NCBI RefSeq assembly: GCF_963668515.1
Contig: NZ_OY764866.1
Location: 186,001 to 250,000 of the forward strand
Direction of reading: 5' to 3'
From: an uncultured Ilyobacter sp.
Lineage (GTDB): Bacteria; Fusobacteriota; Fusobacteriia; Fusobacteriales; Fusobacteriaceae
Length of the DNA: 64,000 nucleotides
Positions within the stretch are counted from its first letter, which is position 1; each line of letters begins with the position of its first letter. The notes under the pieces were generated by a model. It saw nothing but the letters and a program-made list of their open reading frames with translations, did no database searches and was not told the origin of the DNA. Of the stretch, positions 8,481-17,436 are shown in pieces. Made by a program: the position numbers and the translations under genes.

Positions 8481-8984
8481 TTAGTCTGAATAGATATTCA
8501 AAAGACTAAAGTCTTTTTCTTCTATAACCTTTATCTTGAAGCTGTCAGATATTTTTGCAAATTCATATGACTGAACAAGTCTTTTTTTTATGATAAATGC
8601 ACTTTCCTTAGAAGTATTAAACAAGAGCAATACGAATCCCAGAGAAGGGATATAACCTAAAATATCTTCATATCTTATATTTTCCAACATCAACATACCT
8701 AAATTTTCTATACTTTCTTTTTTCATGCAAGGAGTTAGTTTTTCAAAGAGGATATAGTTTAGAGGAAGAGAATGTCTCTCTGCCTTAAATCTTTCTTTTA
8801 AAATAAGGTCTTTTAAAATTTCCCCCTCATAAATTCGCCTGTCCCCTATAAAGGAATCATTGGGATTTTCTAATAGTTTGAATATTTCCTCCTTTACTTT
8901 TAATTTCATCTTGTGGTAGACCTTATCGTCAGATGCAATAATGCTCTCGTAAAGAGATAGTAGTTCGTCTGCTTTTTTCTTCAT
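8481..8984 (-). CDS. Hypothetical protein, possibly a degenerate GGDEF-like domain
   Basis: A 167-residue soluble protein. The N-terminal 60 residues are helical. The rest reads ILKERFKAERHSLPLNYILFEKL, then ENIRYEDILGYIPSLGFVLLLF and SKESAFIIKKRLVQSY. In spacing this resembles a diguanylate cyclase fold in which the RYGGDEF loop is replaced by GYIPSLGF, so catalysis would be lost; this is a weak fold-level impression. I start at the ATG at 8984, which has GGAG 8 bp upstream. An upstream in-frame TTG at 9041 has no ribosome site. It is monocistronic and ends before a strong terminator. Its function is unknown. Confidence 0.55.
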   Translation of the reverse strand: MKKKADELLSLYESIIASDDKVYHKMKLKVKEEIFKLLENPNDSFIGDRRIYEGEILKDLILKERFKAERHSLPLNYILFEKLTPCMKKESIENLGMLMLENIRYEDILGYIPSLGFVLLLFNTSKESAFIIKKRLVQSYEFAKISDSFKIKVIEEKDFSLLNIYSD

Positions 8985-9269
8985 CAATTTTTCTCCAAGG
9001 TAAAATATTCTTAAGTGATATTTTACCTTATTTTCCATCAAAAATCCAATTTTTATAAGGGATTCAACTTACTATGTATACCAGTATCTATGGCATTTTA
9101 TCTAATACCCTAAATCAAGAATAGTTTTTATGGTATCTTCAAAGAAATGATTAAAGGGCTGTATTTTTTTAAATATAAAAAAACAGTGTATTTATTTATT
9201 GTGTTTTGATTTTTAACGGAGTTCCCAGATAAATATTTTTTATAAAAAAAGAATTCACACAAAAAAATA

Positions 9270-9298
9270 TTGACAAGTTGTTCTAAAAGTGGTAGAAA
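9270..9298 (+). promoter_or_regulatory. Promoter of the sucrose regulator gene
   Basis: TTGACA (9270-9275), 17-bp spacer, TAGAAA (9293-9298). The LacI-type operator starts 10 bp after the -10 box, a position suited to autorepression. The rest of the 9042-9269 stretch is AT-rich and shows nothing recognisable. Confidence 0.6.
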
Positions 9299-9308
9299 TG
9301 TATTAGAG

Positions 9309-9326
9309 TGTGGTACCGATACCACA
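9309..9326 (+). promoter_or_regulatory. LacI-type operator O1 upstream of the regulator gene
   Basis: Near-palindrome TGTGGTAccgaTACCACA. Its core GGTAccgaTACC matches the core GGTAtcgaTACC of the longer palindrome before the PTS genes, so both are probably bound by the LacI-family regulator encoded next to them. Confidence 0.7.
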
Positions 9327-9340
9327 AGAGGTGATGAAAG

Positions 9341-10327
9341 ATGACGATAAAAGAAATTGCAAGATTAGCAGAGGTATCTACCTCTACAGTATCAAGAGTA
9401 TTAAATGATTCCGGGTATGTAAAACAGGAAGTCAGGGAAAGGGTAGAAAAAATAATAGATGATACAGGATATCTGCCCAGTGATACGGCAAAAGATCTGA
9501 AGAAAAAAAATACAAAACTTATAGGTATTATAATACCAAAGCTGAGTTCTAGGACTATAGGCCTTGTGGCAGATGGAATAACAAAAGTTCTTGATGAAAA
9601 TGGATATAGTTCCATACTGGCAAATACCGGCTTGGATTTCAAAAAAGAGATTGAATTCATAAAGATATTTAAACAGAAGAGAGTCGACGGGATTATTTTT
9701 GTAGCGACTAATATAGCTGAGGAACACATAAAGTTATTGAAAAAGATGAAGATACCTACGGTTTTTATAGGACAGGATTCAAGTAGTCATGATTTTTCCT
9801 GTGTCGTTCACGATGATTATGGTGCTACAGTGGAGATGACAAACTATCTTTTGAACAAGGGACACCGAAAGATAGGATTTATAGGGGTAGATGAGATCGA
9901 CAGAGCAGTAGGATACCAGAGAAGAAGAGGCTACGAAGCTGCCCTCAAGGAACACGGGATCGATGTAGACAGAAACCTTATCTCTATAGGTAACTTCGAA
10001 ATTTCATCTGTAGATGCTTCTATGAAAAAACTTATGAAAGAAAATCCTACAGCAATATTTGCAGTTACCGACAACCTGGCTGTAGGTGCTATAAATTATC
10101 TCCTGAAAAATGGATACAGGGTTCCTGAGGATGTATCAGTTGTGGGAGAAGGAGATTCTGGTATAGCGGAGATTTATAATCCTGGTTTGACGACTATAAA
10201 ATATCAGTATTTAGAATCAGGAGAAGAGTCTGCCAGAGTTTTGATGAGAATTTTAAATACCGATAAATCAGAAAAAAAAATAATGAATTATAGACTGGTG
10301 GAAAGAGAGAGTGCTAGAAAAATATAG
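9341..10327 (+). CDS. scrR: LacI-family repressor of the sucrose PTS regulon
   Basis: A 328-residue LacI/GalR regulator. The N-terminal helix-turn-helix and hinge read TIKEIARLAEVSTSTVSRVLN (residues 2-22) and GYLPSDTAKDLKKKNTKLIG. A periplasmic-binding-protein-like effector domain follows, with VDGIIFVATN, GHRKIGFIGVDE, GYQRRRGYEAAL and the C-terminal ISVVGEGD-type segment (VPEDVSVVGEGDSGIAE). It should repress the adjacent genes until sucrose-6-phosphate or fructose is present. The start has AGAGGTGATG upstream. Palindromic operators occur both before this gene and between it and the EIIA gene. The symbol rests on gene context as well as family. Confidence 0.85.
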   Translation: MTIKEIARLAEVSTSTVSRVLNDSGYVKQEVRERVEKIIDDTGYLPSDTAKDLKKKNTKLIGIIIPKLSSRTIGLVADGITKVLDENGYSSILANTGLDFKKEIEFIKIFKQKRVDGIIFVATNIAEEHIKLLKKMKIPTVFIGQDSSSHDFSCVVHDDYGATVEMTNYLLNKGHRKIGFIGVDEIDRAVGYQRRRGYEAALKEHGIDVDRNLISIGNFEISSVDASMKKLMKENPTAIFAVTDNLAVGAINYLLKNGYRVPEDVSVVGEGDSGIAEIYNPGLTTIKYQYLESGEESARVLMRILNTDKSEKKIMNYRLVERESARKI

Positions 10328-10335
10328 CCTTCTCT

Positions 10336-10375
10336 TTTTTCCGAAATATGGTATCGATACCATATTTCGGAAAAA
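10336..10375 (+). promoter_or_regulatory. 40-bp perfect palindrome: operator O2 and possible terminator
   Basis: The arms 10336-10355 and 10356-10375 are exact reverse complements with no loop. The centre is the LacI-type core GGTATCGATACC, like operator O1. It lies 9 bp after the regulator stop codon and before the EIIA gene. As RNA it would form a long hairpin preceded by T6 and followed by an A-rich then T-rich run, so it could also limit read-through from the regulator gene. Confidence 0.7.
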
Positions 10376-10417
10376 TATTTTTATTGTTTGTTTTTTAAAG
10401 TAAGGAGTGGATTTCAA

Positions 10418-10933
10418 ATGGGTATTCTGTCAAAAATTTTTGGAAGTAAAAAAGTAGTTGAAAAAGAAGTAGCTGAAAAAAAAGTATTGGAAATATATTC
10501 TCCAATTGACGGCGATGTTGTGAGTCTTTCAGAAGTCCCAGACGAAGCTTTTGCATGTAAAGCTATAGGAGACGGAGTCGCAATAATTCCTTCAGGAGAG
10601 ATGATATACTCACCAATGGATACAGAAGATATGAGCATATTTGAAACAAATCACGCAGTGTCTTTTGAGTCAAAAGAAGGTCTTGAGCTGATAGTTCATT
10701 TTGGGGTGGACACTGTGAATTTAAAGGGAGAGGGATTTGAAAGAATTGGAACAGAAGGATCGGCAAAGACAGGTGATAAACTTGTGAAATATGATCTTGA
10801 ATATCTAAAAGCCAATGCTAAATCTGTAAAAACTCCGGTAATAATATCTAATATGGAGCTTGTAGAGGAGATAGAGAGAGTATTAGGGAAAGTAAAGGCC
10901 GGAGATCTTCTTATGAGGGTAAAAATGAAATAA
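10418..10933 (+). CDS. PTS glucose-type EIIA component
   Basis: A 171-residue EIIA of the Glc superfamily. It shows the PTS_EIIA_1 core: IYSPIDGDVVSLSEVPDEAFA near residue 30, FETNHAVSF (first histidine) and LELIVHFGVDTVNL, in which the His is the phosphoryl-accepting residue. It receives phosphate from HPr and passes it to the Cys of the EIIB domain. The start at 10418 has AAGGAG 8 bp upstream; an earlier in-frame ATG at 10388 has no site. The gene follows the operator and precedes the EIIBC gene, so EIIA is supplied in trans, not fused as in many sucrose permeases. Confidence 0.88.
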   Translation: MGILSKIFGSKKVVEKEVAEKKVLEIYSPIDGDVVSLSEVPDEAFACKAIGDGVAIIPSGEMIYSPMDTEDMSIFETNHAVSFESKEGLELIVHFGVDTVNLKGEGFERIGTEGSAKTGDKLVKYDLEYLKANAKSVKTPVIISNMELVEEIERVLGKVKAGDLLMRVKMK

Positions 10934-10992
10934 AAAAATTATTGGTCTAAAAATAGTAATGTTATTATAAAGCTATATAAAGGAGGAATGAA

Positions 10993-12357
10993 ATGGATTA
11001 TAAGAAAATTGCTCAGGAGATAATAACTGGTATAGGGGGAAGAGAGAATATATCAAGTGCAGCTCACTGTGCCACAAGACTAAGACTGGTACTAAATGAT
11101 GAGACCAATGTAAATAAAGAGAGTATTGAAAAGATAGAGGGTGTAAAAGGAGCTTTTTCTACTGCAGGTCAGTATCAGATAATTCTGGGACAAGGAATTG
11201 TAAATAAAGTATATGCAGAGATGACAGGAATGGGAGAGATAAAAGCCTCTTCTAAAAGTGAAGCAACCAAAGAAGCTATGAAAAATCTTAATATTGTTCA
11301 AAAGATTGCCAGAACATTATCGAATATATTTGTTCCTGTAATACCGGCAATCGTAGCATCTGGTCTTTTAATGGGACTTTTAGGTATGGGTGCAAGATTC
11401 AACTGGTTTGATTCATCTAGTGATATGTTTGCCCTTCTGGACATGTTTTCCAATGCGGCTTTTGTATTTTTACCGGTACTGATTGCATTCTCAGCAGCCA
11501 GAGAATTTGACTGCAACCCTTATCTTGCAGCAGCTCTCGGAGGGATTTTGATACATCCCGCACTTCAAAATGCCTGGACTGTGGGAGGAGGGATCACAGG
11601 ATTCTTCCAAATTGGAGGACTTAAGGTAGCAAAATTAGGTTATCAGGGAACGGTACTGCCTATACTTATAGCTGTATGGGTGATGTCTCATGTGGAAAAA
11701 AATATAAGAAAAATAGTTCCCAACGTTCTTGACATTATCTTGACGCCATTTTTGACAATACTTATTACAGGTTTTGTTTCGCTATTTATTATTGGCCCTG
11801 CTGGTAGAGCACTAGGTACTGGAATATCTCTTGGACTGGGATCGGTGCTGAGCGGAGCCGGTGCAGTTGCTGGACTTATTTTCGGAGGACTTTACTCTAC
11901 TATAGTTATAACAGGAGTTCACCACTCTTTCCATGCTTTTGAAGCTGAAATGATAAAAAATATAGGCGGAAACTACCTCCTGCCTATCTGGTCTATGGCA
12001 AATGTGGCTCAAGGCGGAGCTGCCCTGGCTGTATTCTTTAAAACAAAAGACAAAAAACTAAAATCCATCGCACTTCCTTCAGGAATATCTTGCTTCCTTG
12101 GGATAACTGAAGCTGCCATCTTTGGTGTAAACTTAAAATTGATTAAGCCATTTATAGGGGCTGCAATTGGAGGAGCTGTAGGAGGAGCCTATGTAGTAAT
12201 GACCAAGGTCTTCATGACAGGAGTCGGGGTAACAGGTATACCTGGAACAGCCATTGTGTCTACAAATTCTACGGTTAACTATATTGTCGGTATGGCTCTT
12301 GCCCTGGCAGCATCATTTGTAGCTACATGGGTAATGGGTTTCAAGGAAAACAATTAA
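10993..12357 (+). CDS. scrA: PTS sucrose-type EIIBC permease
   Basis: A 454-residue inner-membrane permease. The N-terminal EIIB domain (1-80) carries the phosphocysteine in SAAHCATRLRLVL. The EIIC domain starts near residue 100 with about ten hydrophobic segments, including FVPVIPAIVASGLLMGLLG and TGVHHSFHAFEAEMI. It imports sucrose with phosphorylation to sucrose-6-phosphate. GGAGG precedes the ATG. It lacks an EIIA domain and uses the preceding gene product. The substrate call rests on the adjacent GH32 hydrolase and fructokinase as well as on similarity to the ScrA/SacP group; trehalose-type EIIBC proteins are the nearest alternative. Confidence 0.87.
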   Translation: MDYKKIAQEIITGIGGRENISSAAHCATRLRLVLNDETNVNKESIEKIEGVKGAFSTAGQYQIILGQGIVNKVYAEMTGMGEIKASSKSEATKEAMKNLNIVQKIARTLSNIFVPVIPAIVASGLLMGLLGMGARFNWFDSSSDMFALLDMFSNAAFVFLPVLIAFSAAREFDCNPYLAAALGGILIHPALQNAWTVGGGITGFFQIGGLKVAKLGYQGTVLPILIAVWVMSHVEKNIRKIVPNVLDIILTPFLTILITGFVSLFIIGPAGRALGTGISLGLGSVLSGAGAVAGLIFGGLYSTIVITGVHHSFHAFEAEMIKNIGGNYLLPIWSMANVAQGGAALAVFFKTKDKKLKSIALPSGISCFLGITEAAIFGVNLKLIKPFIGAAIGGAVGGAYVVMTKVFMTGVGVTGIPGTAIVSTNSTVNYIVGMALALAASFVATWVMGFKENN

Positions 12358-12361
12358 GGAT

Positions 12362-12383
12362 TAAGAGGGACAAGTCCCTCTTA
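12362..12383 (+). promoter_or_regulatory. Intra-operon hairpin between EIIBC and hydrolase genes
   Basis: A 10-bp perfect stem (12362-12371 with 12374-12383) just after the EIIBC stop, with a weak T-rich tail (GCTTTATTTT). It may attenuate transcription or protect the upstream mRNA. Confidence 0.5.
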
Positions 12384-12430
12384 TGCTTTATTTTAATTAT
12401 AAAAAAGTTGTAAAATACGGGAGTGAAGAG

Positions 12431-13864
12431 ATGTTTAGTTTAATAAAAAAAGCCATGGATGAGGTGGAAAATAAAAAGAATATGGTGGAGAAAGATTATC
12501 ACAGACTTTCTTATCACCTCATGGCTCCTTCAGGGCTTATAAATGATCCCAATGGATTTAGTTATTATGACGGAAAGTATCATCTTTTCTATCAATGGAA
12601 TCCCTTTGAATGCAACCACAGTACGAAATTCTGGGGACATTTTACAAGTAAAGATCTGGTTTCATGGGAAAATCTTCTGCCTGTATTGGCTCCAGAGGAC
12701 TGGTACGATAAAAATGGATGTTATTCTGGGAGTGCCATTGAAAAAGATGGTCAGCTAATTCTCTTTTATACTGGAAATGTGAAGGATGACGATGGGAACA
12801 GAGAGAGCTACCAGTGTCTTGCAGTATCTGATAACGGAGAAGATTTTGAGAAATTAGGACCTGTTATTGTAAATCAGCCGGAAGGATATACCAGGCATTT
12901 TAGAGATCCTAAGATTTGGAAAGAGGTAGAAGTATACTATGCAGTCATAGGAGCCCAAAGGGATAATCTCACAGGAGCAGCAGCCTTGTATAGTTCCGGT
13001 GACATGAAGAACTGGAATTTTTTAGGGGAGATAAAGACAAATCTCGAAAATTTCGGATATATGTGGGAATGTCCCGATTATTTTGAAATAAAGGGAGAAG
13101 GGGTTTTTATTTTTTCTCCTCAGGGAATACCAGCAGAAGGAGATCGATATAATAACATATACCAGTCTGGATATGTGCTTGGAAATCTAGATCTTGAAAA
13201 GGCAACTCTTAATCACGGTGTATTTCATGAGTTAGACAGGGGATTTGACTTTTATGCACCTCAGACAATGATAGATGAAAAAGGAAGAAGGATAATGGTG
13301 GCCTGGGGAGGGCTTCCTGAGGTCACTTACCCAACAGAGGAGAAAGGTTGGGTCCACTGCCTCACTATGCTTAGAGAGCTTGAGATAATAGATGGGAAAC
13401 TGGTGCAAAGACCTGTAGAAGAGATGAAAAAACTCAGAAGGGATTTCGTCCAGATTGAGGACCGGATTTCCGGTAAAAAGACTTATCCTGGTATAGAGGG
13501 TGACTCCTTTGAAATGATCTGCAGAATGAAAAGTATAGAGGCTGATGAATTTGGTATAAACTTACGTGTAGGTAAAAATGAGAAAACCACATTGAAATAT
13601 AATAGGCTTGAAAAAAAAGTCACGCTAGACAGAAGCAGTTCTGGAGAGATCTTTGCTGAAGAATACGGGACAACTAGAAAATGCCCTATTGATTCTTCAG
13701 AGATCACTTTTCATATATTTATGGACAAATCAATGATAGAAGTTTTCATAAATGATGGTAGAGAGGTTTTTACTGCTAGAATATTTCCAGATGAAAAAAG
13801 CCAGGGAATAGAGTTTTTCTCAGACGGAGAAGCAGAAATAAGTATAAAAAAATGGAATATATGA
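12431..13864 (+). CDS. scrB: Sucrose-6-phosphate hydrolase (GH32)
   Basis: A 477-residue GH32 enzyme that splits sucrose-6-phosphate into glucose-6-phosphate and fructose. The five-bladed propeller opens with LMAPSGLINDPNGFSYYDG, in which the first Asp of NDPNG is the nucleophile. It then has FWGHFTSKDLVSWE, RDPKIW (transition-state Asp) and WECPDYF (acid/base Glu), and a C-terminal beta-sandwich with MIEVFINDGREVFTAR. No signal peptide, as expected for a cytoplasmic enzyme of a PTS pathway. I use the ATG at 12431, since GGGAGTG sits just before it and a further in-frame ATG 48 bp upstream overlaps the hairpin and adds a non-conserved stretch. Confidence 0.9.
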   Translation: MFSLIKKAMDEVENKKNMVEKDYHRLSYHLMAPSGLINDPNGFSYYDGKYHLFYQWNPFECNHSTKFWGHFTSKDLVSWENLLPVLAPEDWYDKNGCYSGSAIEKDGQLILFYTGNVKDDDGNRESYQCLAVSDNGEDFEKLGPVIVNQPEGYTRHFRDPKIWKEVEVYYAVIGAQRDNLTGAAALYSSGDMKNWNFLGEIKTNLENFGYMWECPDYFEIKGEGVFIFSPQGIPAEGDRYNNIYQSGYVLGNLDLEKATLNHGVFHELDRGFDFYAPQTMIDEKGRRIMVAWGGLPEVTYPTEEKGWVHCLTMLRELEIIDGKLVQRPVEEMKKLRRDFVQIEDRISGKKTYPGIEGDSFEMICRMKSIEADEFGINLRVGKNEKTTLKYNRLEKKVTLDRSSSGEIFAEEYGTTRKCPIDSSEITFHIFMDKSMIEVFINDGREVFTARIFPDEKSQGIEFFSDGEAEISIKKWNI

Positions 13865-13876
13865 TGAGGTGAAAAA

Positions 13877-14833
13877 ATGAATCCGAAAATAGTGTGTATA
13901 GGGGAGCTTTTGATAGATTTTATCTGTAAAGATATAGACAGTGATCTTATTGACGGAGAAAAATTTGAAAAAAAAGCAGGGGGAGCTCCTGCCAATGTAT
14001 GTGCAGCAGCGGCAAAACTTGGTCAAAAGGTTGGATTTATAGGAAAGGTAGGATATGATTCCTTTGGAAAGTTTTTGGAGAGGACTCTCATAGAGACAGG
14101 AGTCGACACCAGGATGCTTTATTTTGACAGAGAAAAACCTACAACTTTAGCTTTTGTTTCTCTGAGAAAAGACGGAGAAAGAGATTTTATATTCAACAGG
14201 GGAGCCGATGAAAATCTTTCTTTTAAAGAACTGGATTTGGATAAACTAGAGGAAGTCAAAATATTTCACTTTGGGTCGGCTACAGCACTTTTAGGTGGAA
14301 ACCTCAAGAAAAGCTATTATGAACTCATGAAATATGCAAAATCTAAAGGGGCCTTTGTTTCATTTGACCCAAATTGGAGAGGAGCACTTTTCGGTGAGAG
14401 AAAAGAGGAGTTCAGAGCCGAAAGTATAAAATGTCTTGCTCAGGCTGATTTTACAAAGGTTAGTGACGAAGAGGCCAGAATTATAAGCGGGAAAGAAAAT
14501 CTTGAAGAGGCCGTTGATGAGATTCATAAATACGGGACAAGGTCTGTTGTGGTAACTTTGGGGAAAGAGGGAACCCTTCTCAGTATAGACGGAGAAAAAG
14601 TAGTAGTTGAAAGTATAGGGGTTAAATCTGTAGATTCCACAGGAGCAGGAGATGCTTTTATAGGGGGTGTTCTGTACAAGCTGTCAATGGAAGAAAATCC
14701 AAATAAAGTTATCTGTGATTTTGAAAAAACCAAGGAGATAGTGAGCTTTGCCAATAAAGTAGGTGCGATAACATGCACTAAATTCGGAGCAATTGCCGCA
14801 CTTCCGACTTTAGAAGATGTAGAGGGAATTTAG
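13877..14833 (+). CDS. scrK: Fructokinase (PfkB/ribokinase family)
   Basis: A 318-residue sugar kinase that phosphorylates the fructose released by the hydrolase. PfkB signature 1 is KKAGGAPANVCAAAAKLGQ (about 34-52) and signature 2 is DSTGAGDAFIGGVLY (near 255), with the catalytic Asp in GAGD. GAGGTG lies before the ATG, 12 bp after the hydrolase stop. It is the last gene of the sucrose operon and is followed by a terminator. Confidence 0.88.
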   Translation: MNPKIVCIGELLIDFICKDIDSDLIDGEKFEKKAGGAPANVCAAAAKLGQKVGFIGKVGYDSFGKFLERTLIETGVDTRMLYFDREKPTTLAFVSLRKDGERDFIFNRGADENLSFKELDLDKLEEVKIFHFGSATALLGGNLKKSYYELMKYAKSKGAFVSFDPNWRGALFGERKEEFRAESIKCLAQADFTKVSDEEARIISGKENLEEAVDEIHKYGTRSVVVTLGKEGTLLSIDGEKVVVESIGVKSVDSTGAGDAFIGGVLYKLSMEENPNKVICDFEKTKEIVSFANKVGAITCTKFGAIAALPTLEDVEGI

Positions 14834-14898
14834 ACAGATAAAATTTGAGTATTTAATAATAACTGCGGGCAAGTTGTGTAATGAATAAAATTGATGTC

Positions 14899-14936
14899 AA
14901 ACCTTTTTCAGATGCTGTCTGGAAAAGGTTTTTTTG
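14899..14936 (+). terminator. Terminator of the sucrose operon
   Basis: A stem of about 14 bp (14899-14912 with 14918-14931, a G-T pair tolerated) with a short loop and a T-run, about 65 bp after the fructokinase stop. Confidence 0.75.
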
Positions 14937-14971
14937 TATATTTTCTGATTAAGCAGACTGCAGAAAATAAA

Positions 14972-15005
14972 AAATCCCTTATAAATATTATTTTATAAGG
15001 GATTT
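14972..15005 (-). terminator. Terminator of the queuosine operon
   Basis: A perfect 14-bp inverted repeat (14972-14985 with 14992-15005). On the minus strand it is followed by T-rich sequence, about 45 bp after the queC stop. It faces the sucrose operon terminator. Confidence 0.7.
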
Positions 15006-15050
15006 GGAAATTCACTTGAGAATTACATGTTGAATTTTAGATGATATATT

Positions 15051-15719
15051 TTATTTGAATTTTTTTTTAAATTCAACATATCCATTTTTTCTCAATTTAC
15101 ATGCTGGACATTCTCCGCATCCATTTCCGATAATGCCATTGTAGCATGTAAGGGTCTCATTTTTTATTATATCAAGGACTCCGAGATCGTCAGCCATCTT
15201 CCATGTCTCAGCCTTGTCTAACCACATAAGGGGCGTGTCTATTACAAACTGATAGTCCATTGCCAGACTAAGAGTCGTGTTGATAGATTTTATGAATATA
15301 TCCCTACAGTCGGGGTAACCGCTGAAATCACTTTGGGACACTCCGGTTATGACATGGTTGATGTTTCTCTGTTTTGCAAATATAGAGGCAAAAGTCAGAA
15401 AGATCATGTTTCTTCCATCTACAAATGTATTTGGGAGGCCATCTTTTGGAGCTTCTTTGTCCACCTTGATGTCTGTCCGTGTAAGAGCATTTGGGGCCAG
15501 CTGGCTAAGAAGCCCCATATCAAGGATATGATGTTCTACTTCATATTTTTTACAGATATCTTTGGCACACTGAAGTTCCAAATCGTGCTTTTGACCATAA
15601 TTGAATGATAGGGCGATGACCTCTTTAAACTTTTTCTTTGCCCAGAAGAGTAGTGTAGAACTGTCCTGACCGCCGCTAAAAACCAATACGCATCTGTCTT
15701 TGTCTATTATGTTCTGCAT
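15051..15719 (-). CDS. queC: 7-cyano-7-deazaguanine (preQ0) synthase
   Basis: A 222-residue ATP-dependent enzyme converting 7-carboxy-7-deazaguanine to preQ0, the nitrile precursor of queuosine. It shows the N-type ATP pyrophosphatase loop [15 protein letters not shown] near residue 10, [36 protein letters not shown] with four cysteines that bind zinc, and a short basic C-terminus. The ATG at 15719 has AGGAGG upstream; the longer frame to 15776 would overlap folE and lacks family residues. Last gene of the operon, 13 bp after folE. Confidence 0.93.
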   Translation of the reverse strand: MQNIIDKDRCVLVFSGGQDSSTLLFWAKKKFKEVIALSFNYGQKHDLELQCAKDICKKYEVEHHILDMGLLSQLAPNALTRTDIKVDKEAPKDGLPNTFVDGRNMIFLTFASIFAKQRNINHVITGVSQSDFSGYPDCRDIFIKSINTTLSLAMDYQFVIDTPLMWLDKAETWKMADDLGVLDIIKNETLTCYNGIIGNGCGECPACKLRKNGYVEFKKKFK

Positions 15720-15732
15720 CAATAATTTCCTC

Positions 15733-16326
15733 CTATGATCTGTAAAGTTCCATAAGTCTTCCATAAAGGGCATCATCTGACTTGAACCTTCCCCTTAAGG
15801 TAGTAGTAATAGTTTTGGTTCCAGGTTTTTTTATACCTCTGGTGGTCATACATCCATGTTCACCTTTGACTATTACGGCCACATCGTGACTTTGAGTTAC
15901 CTTCTGGATTATCTCTGCTATATCTTTTCCTATTCTCTCCTGAAGCTGGGGCCTTCTAGAAACCATGTCTGCTATTCTGGCTATTTTGCTGAGTCCGATC
16001 ACCTTTTCCCTGGGGATGTATGCCACAGCTACTGTCATATTGTACATGAGTGAAAGATGGTGCTCACAGTGAGAAAATATATCTATATCCTTCATGAGGA
16101 CCATGTCACTTCCAGGCTCGGTGTAAATATCCTCTTCGTCAAAAGTAACTCCATACATCTCTGCTATATCGTCGTTTGTATAGGCGAGACCTAAAAATAT
16201 CTCTGCATACATGTTTGCCACTCTCTTTGGAGTGTCTACAAGTCCTGGTCTGTCAGGATCGTCTCCTAAGGCTTCTAATATTCCCCTTATATGTTCCTCT
16301 ATTTTTTTCTTGTCTATTTTTTTCAT
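15733..16326 (-). CDS. folE: GTP cyclohydrolase I
   Basis: A 197-residue enzyme that turns GTP into 7,8-dihydroneopterin triphosphate, the first step of both folate and deazapurine synthesis. It has the zinc-binding motifs [13 protein letters not shown] and [11 protein letters not shown] and the conserved [16 protein letters not shown] segment ([19 protein letters not shown]). Its position between queE and queC shows that this copy feeds queuosine synthesis. Its start directly abuts the queE stop, and the ribosome site lies inside queE. Confidence 0.93.
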   Translation of the reverse strand: MKKIDKKKIEEHIRGILEALGDDPDRPGLVDTPKRVANMYAEIFLGLAYTNDDIAEMYGVTFDEEDIYTEPGSDMVLMKDIDIFSHCEHHLSLMYNMTVAVAYIPREKVIGLSKIARIADMVSRRPQLQERIGKDIAEIIQKVTQSHDVAVIVKGEHGCMTTRGIKKPGTKTITTTLRGRFKSDDALYGRLMELYRS

Positions 16327-16995
16327 TTATACACCTCTTTCCTCTGGACTCCATATGATTTTATGAAGCTGTATCTGCAGCCTCACCCTGTTTAATCTGT
16401 TGATTTTCATGAATTCTACTATGGTTTCTCCATCAATCGCTCCGTATATAGGGCTGAAAAACAGATGGCATATCTCTGTCAGATGGTAATTGTCCATAAT
16501 CTCTTTTGCTCTGAGAAGGTCTTGTTCATTCCCCACTACAAATTTTACTGTGTCATATTCTGTGAGGGTCTCAAAATTTTTCATGAGCATCCTGTCTTCC
16601 ATAAGGCTTGAAGATCCCTTGTAGTCCATTGTAAAGGATAATCTTCTGCCATGATTTTTTCTGAAACTCTGAATGTCTATGCTTCCGTTGGTCTCCACCT
16701 CTATACAGAGATTTTCATCCTTCATGAGATAATCAATCAGTTCTCCCATCCCGTCCTGTATAAGGGGTTCCCCCCCTGTGAGGGTTATGTTTTCCACTCC
16801 GGTGCTCTTGATGTAATCATAAATCTCTTCCCTGCTCATGAGCTCAAAAGATACATCAGCCTGGTTGGCCCACATGGTATCACAGTAGCTACATCTCAAG
16901 TTGCACCCCGCCAACCTTATGAATACCGCCAGCTCTCCTGATTTTTTACCTTCTCCGTTTATGCTGACAAAGGTTTCTACGACTTTATAATTCAT
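16327..16995 (-). CDS. queE: 7-carboxy-7-deazaguanine synthase (radical SAM)
   Basis: A 222-residue radical SAM enzyme that contracts 6-carboxy-tetrahydropterin to 7-carboxy-7-deazaguanine. It carries the N-terminal FVSINGEGKKSGELAVFIRLAGCNLRC-type segment with the cluster motif CNLRCSYC (CX3CX2C), then TLTGGEPLIQ and VETNGS, and ends in RVRLQIQLHKIIW, as QueE proteins do. I start at the ATG at 16995 with GGGAGG; the longer frame overlaps queD. It is 1 bp after the queD stop. Confidence 0.93.
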   Translation of the reverse strand: MNYKVVETFVSINGEGKKSGELAVFIRLAGCNLRCSYCDTMWANQADVSFELMSREEIYDYIKSTGVENITLTGGEPLIQDGMGELIDYLMKDENLCIEVETNGSIDIQSFRKNHGRRLSFTMDYKGSSSLMEDRMLMKNFETLTEYDTVKFVVGNEQDLLRAKEIMDNYHLTEICHLFFSPIYGAIDGETIVEFMKINRLNRVRLQIQLHKIIWSPEERGV

Positions 16996-16996
16996 C

Positions 16997-17425
16997 CTAT
17001 CCTCCCTGCCTTTCATAGATAGCACAGTTAGTAGGAGTCTCATAGACATAGATCCTTTTTACCCTGTATCCCATATTTTCCAGTTCCTCGTAAAACTTAC
17101 TTGCAAATCTCTCTGCCGTAGGCCTGAAATCCACCTCTATAATATTGAAACCGTCCTCCTTTAAGAATGAAAGGGTCTCTTTTCTCATGGAACCGGCCTC
17201 TATAATAAGAGAGTGGTCATAATGGTCCGCCATTTTTTTTACATCTCTTTTTAGATCTCCAAAATCCACTACCATATCTCTCAGTTGTCCCTCGGAAAAA
17301 AGCTTCTCTCCTTCCACTTCTGCAACGACTCTCCATCTGTGACCGTGGATATTGGCACATTTTCCTTGGTACCCCTTTAGAAAATGAGCACTGTCAAAAT
17401 GGTGCTCTGCTGTCAATATATACAT
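16997..17425 (-). CDS. queD: 6-carboxy-5,6,7,8-tetrahydropterin synthase
   Basis: A 142-residue member of the 6-pyruvoyl-tetrahydropterin synthase family. Zinc ligands are the histidines of EHHFDSAHFL and NIHGHRWRV, with the Cys of KCANIHGH as the catalytic residue. It also has VDFGDLKRDVKKMADHYDHSLI and the C-terminal VYETPTNCAIYE. It converts dihydroneopterin triphosphate to the substrate of QueE. GGAGG lies before the ATG at 17425; 12 bp separate it from the HgdC-like gene, so they share a transcript. Confidence 0.92.
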   Translation of the reverse strand: MYILTAEHHFDSAHFLKGYQGKCANIHGHRWRVVAEVEGEKLFSEGQLRDMVVDFGDLKRDVKKMADHYDHSLIIEAGSMRKETLSFLKEDGFNIIEVDFRPTAERFASKFYEELENMGYRVKRIYVYETPTNCAIYERQGG

Positions 17426-17436
17426 CTGATCCTCCG

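Noticed and set aside
14941..15050. Second hairpin after the sucrose operon as a small RNA
   Set aside because: Its position and T-run fit the terminator of the convergent queuosine operon.
15720..15776. N-terminal extension of QueC
   Set aside because: It overlaps the end of folE and contains no QueC-like residues; AGGAGG serves the ATG at 15719.
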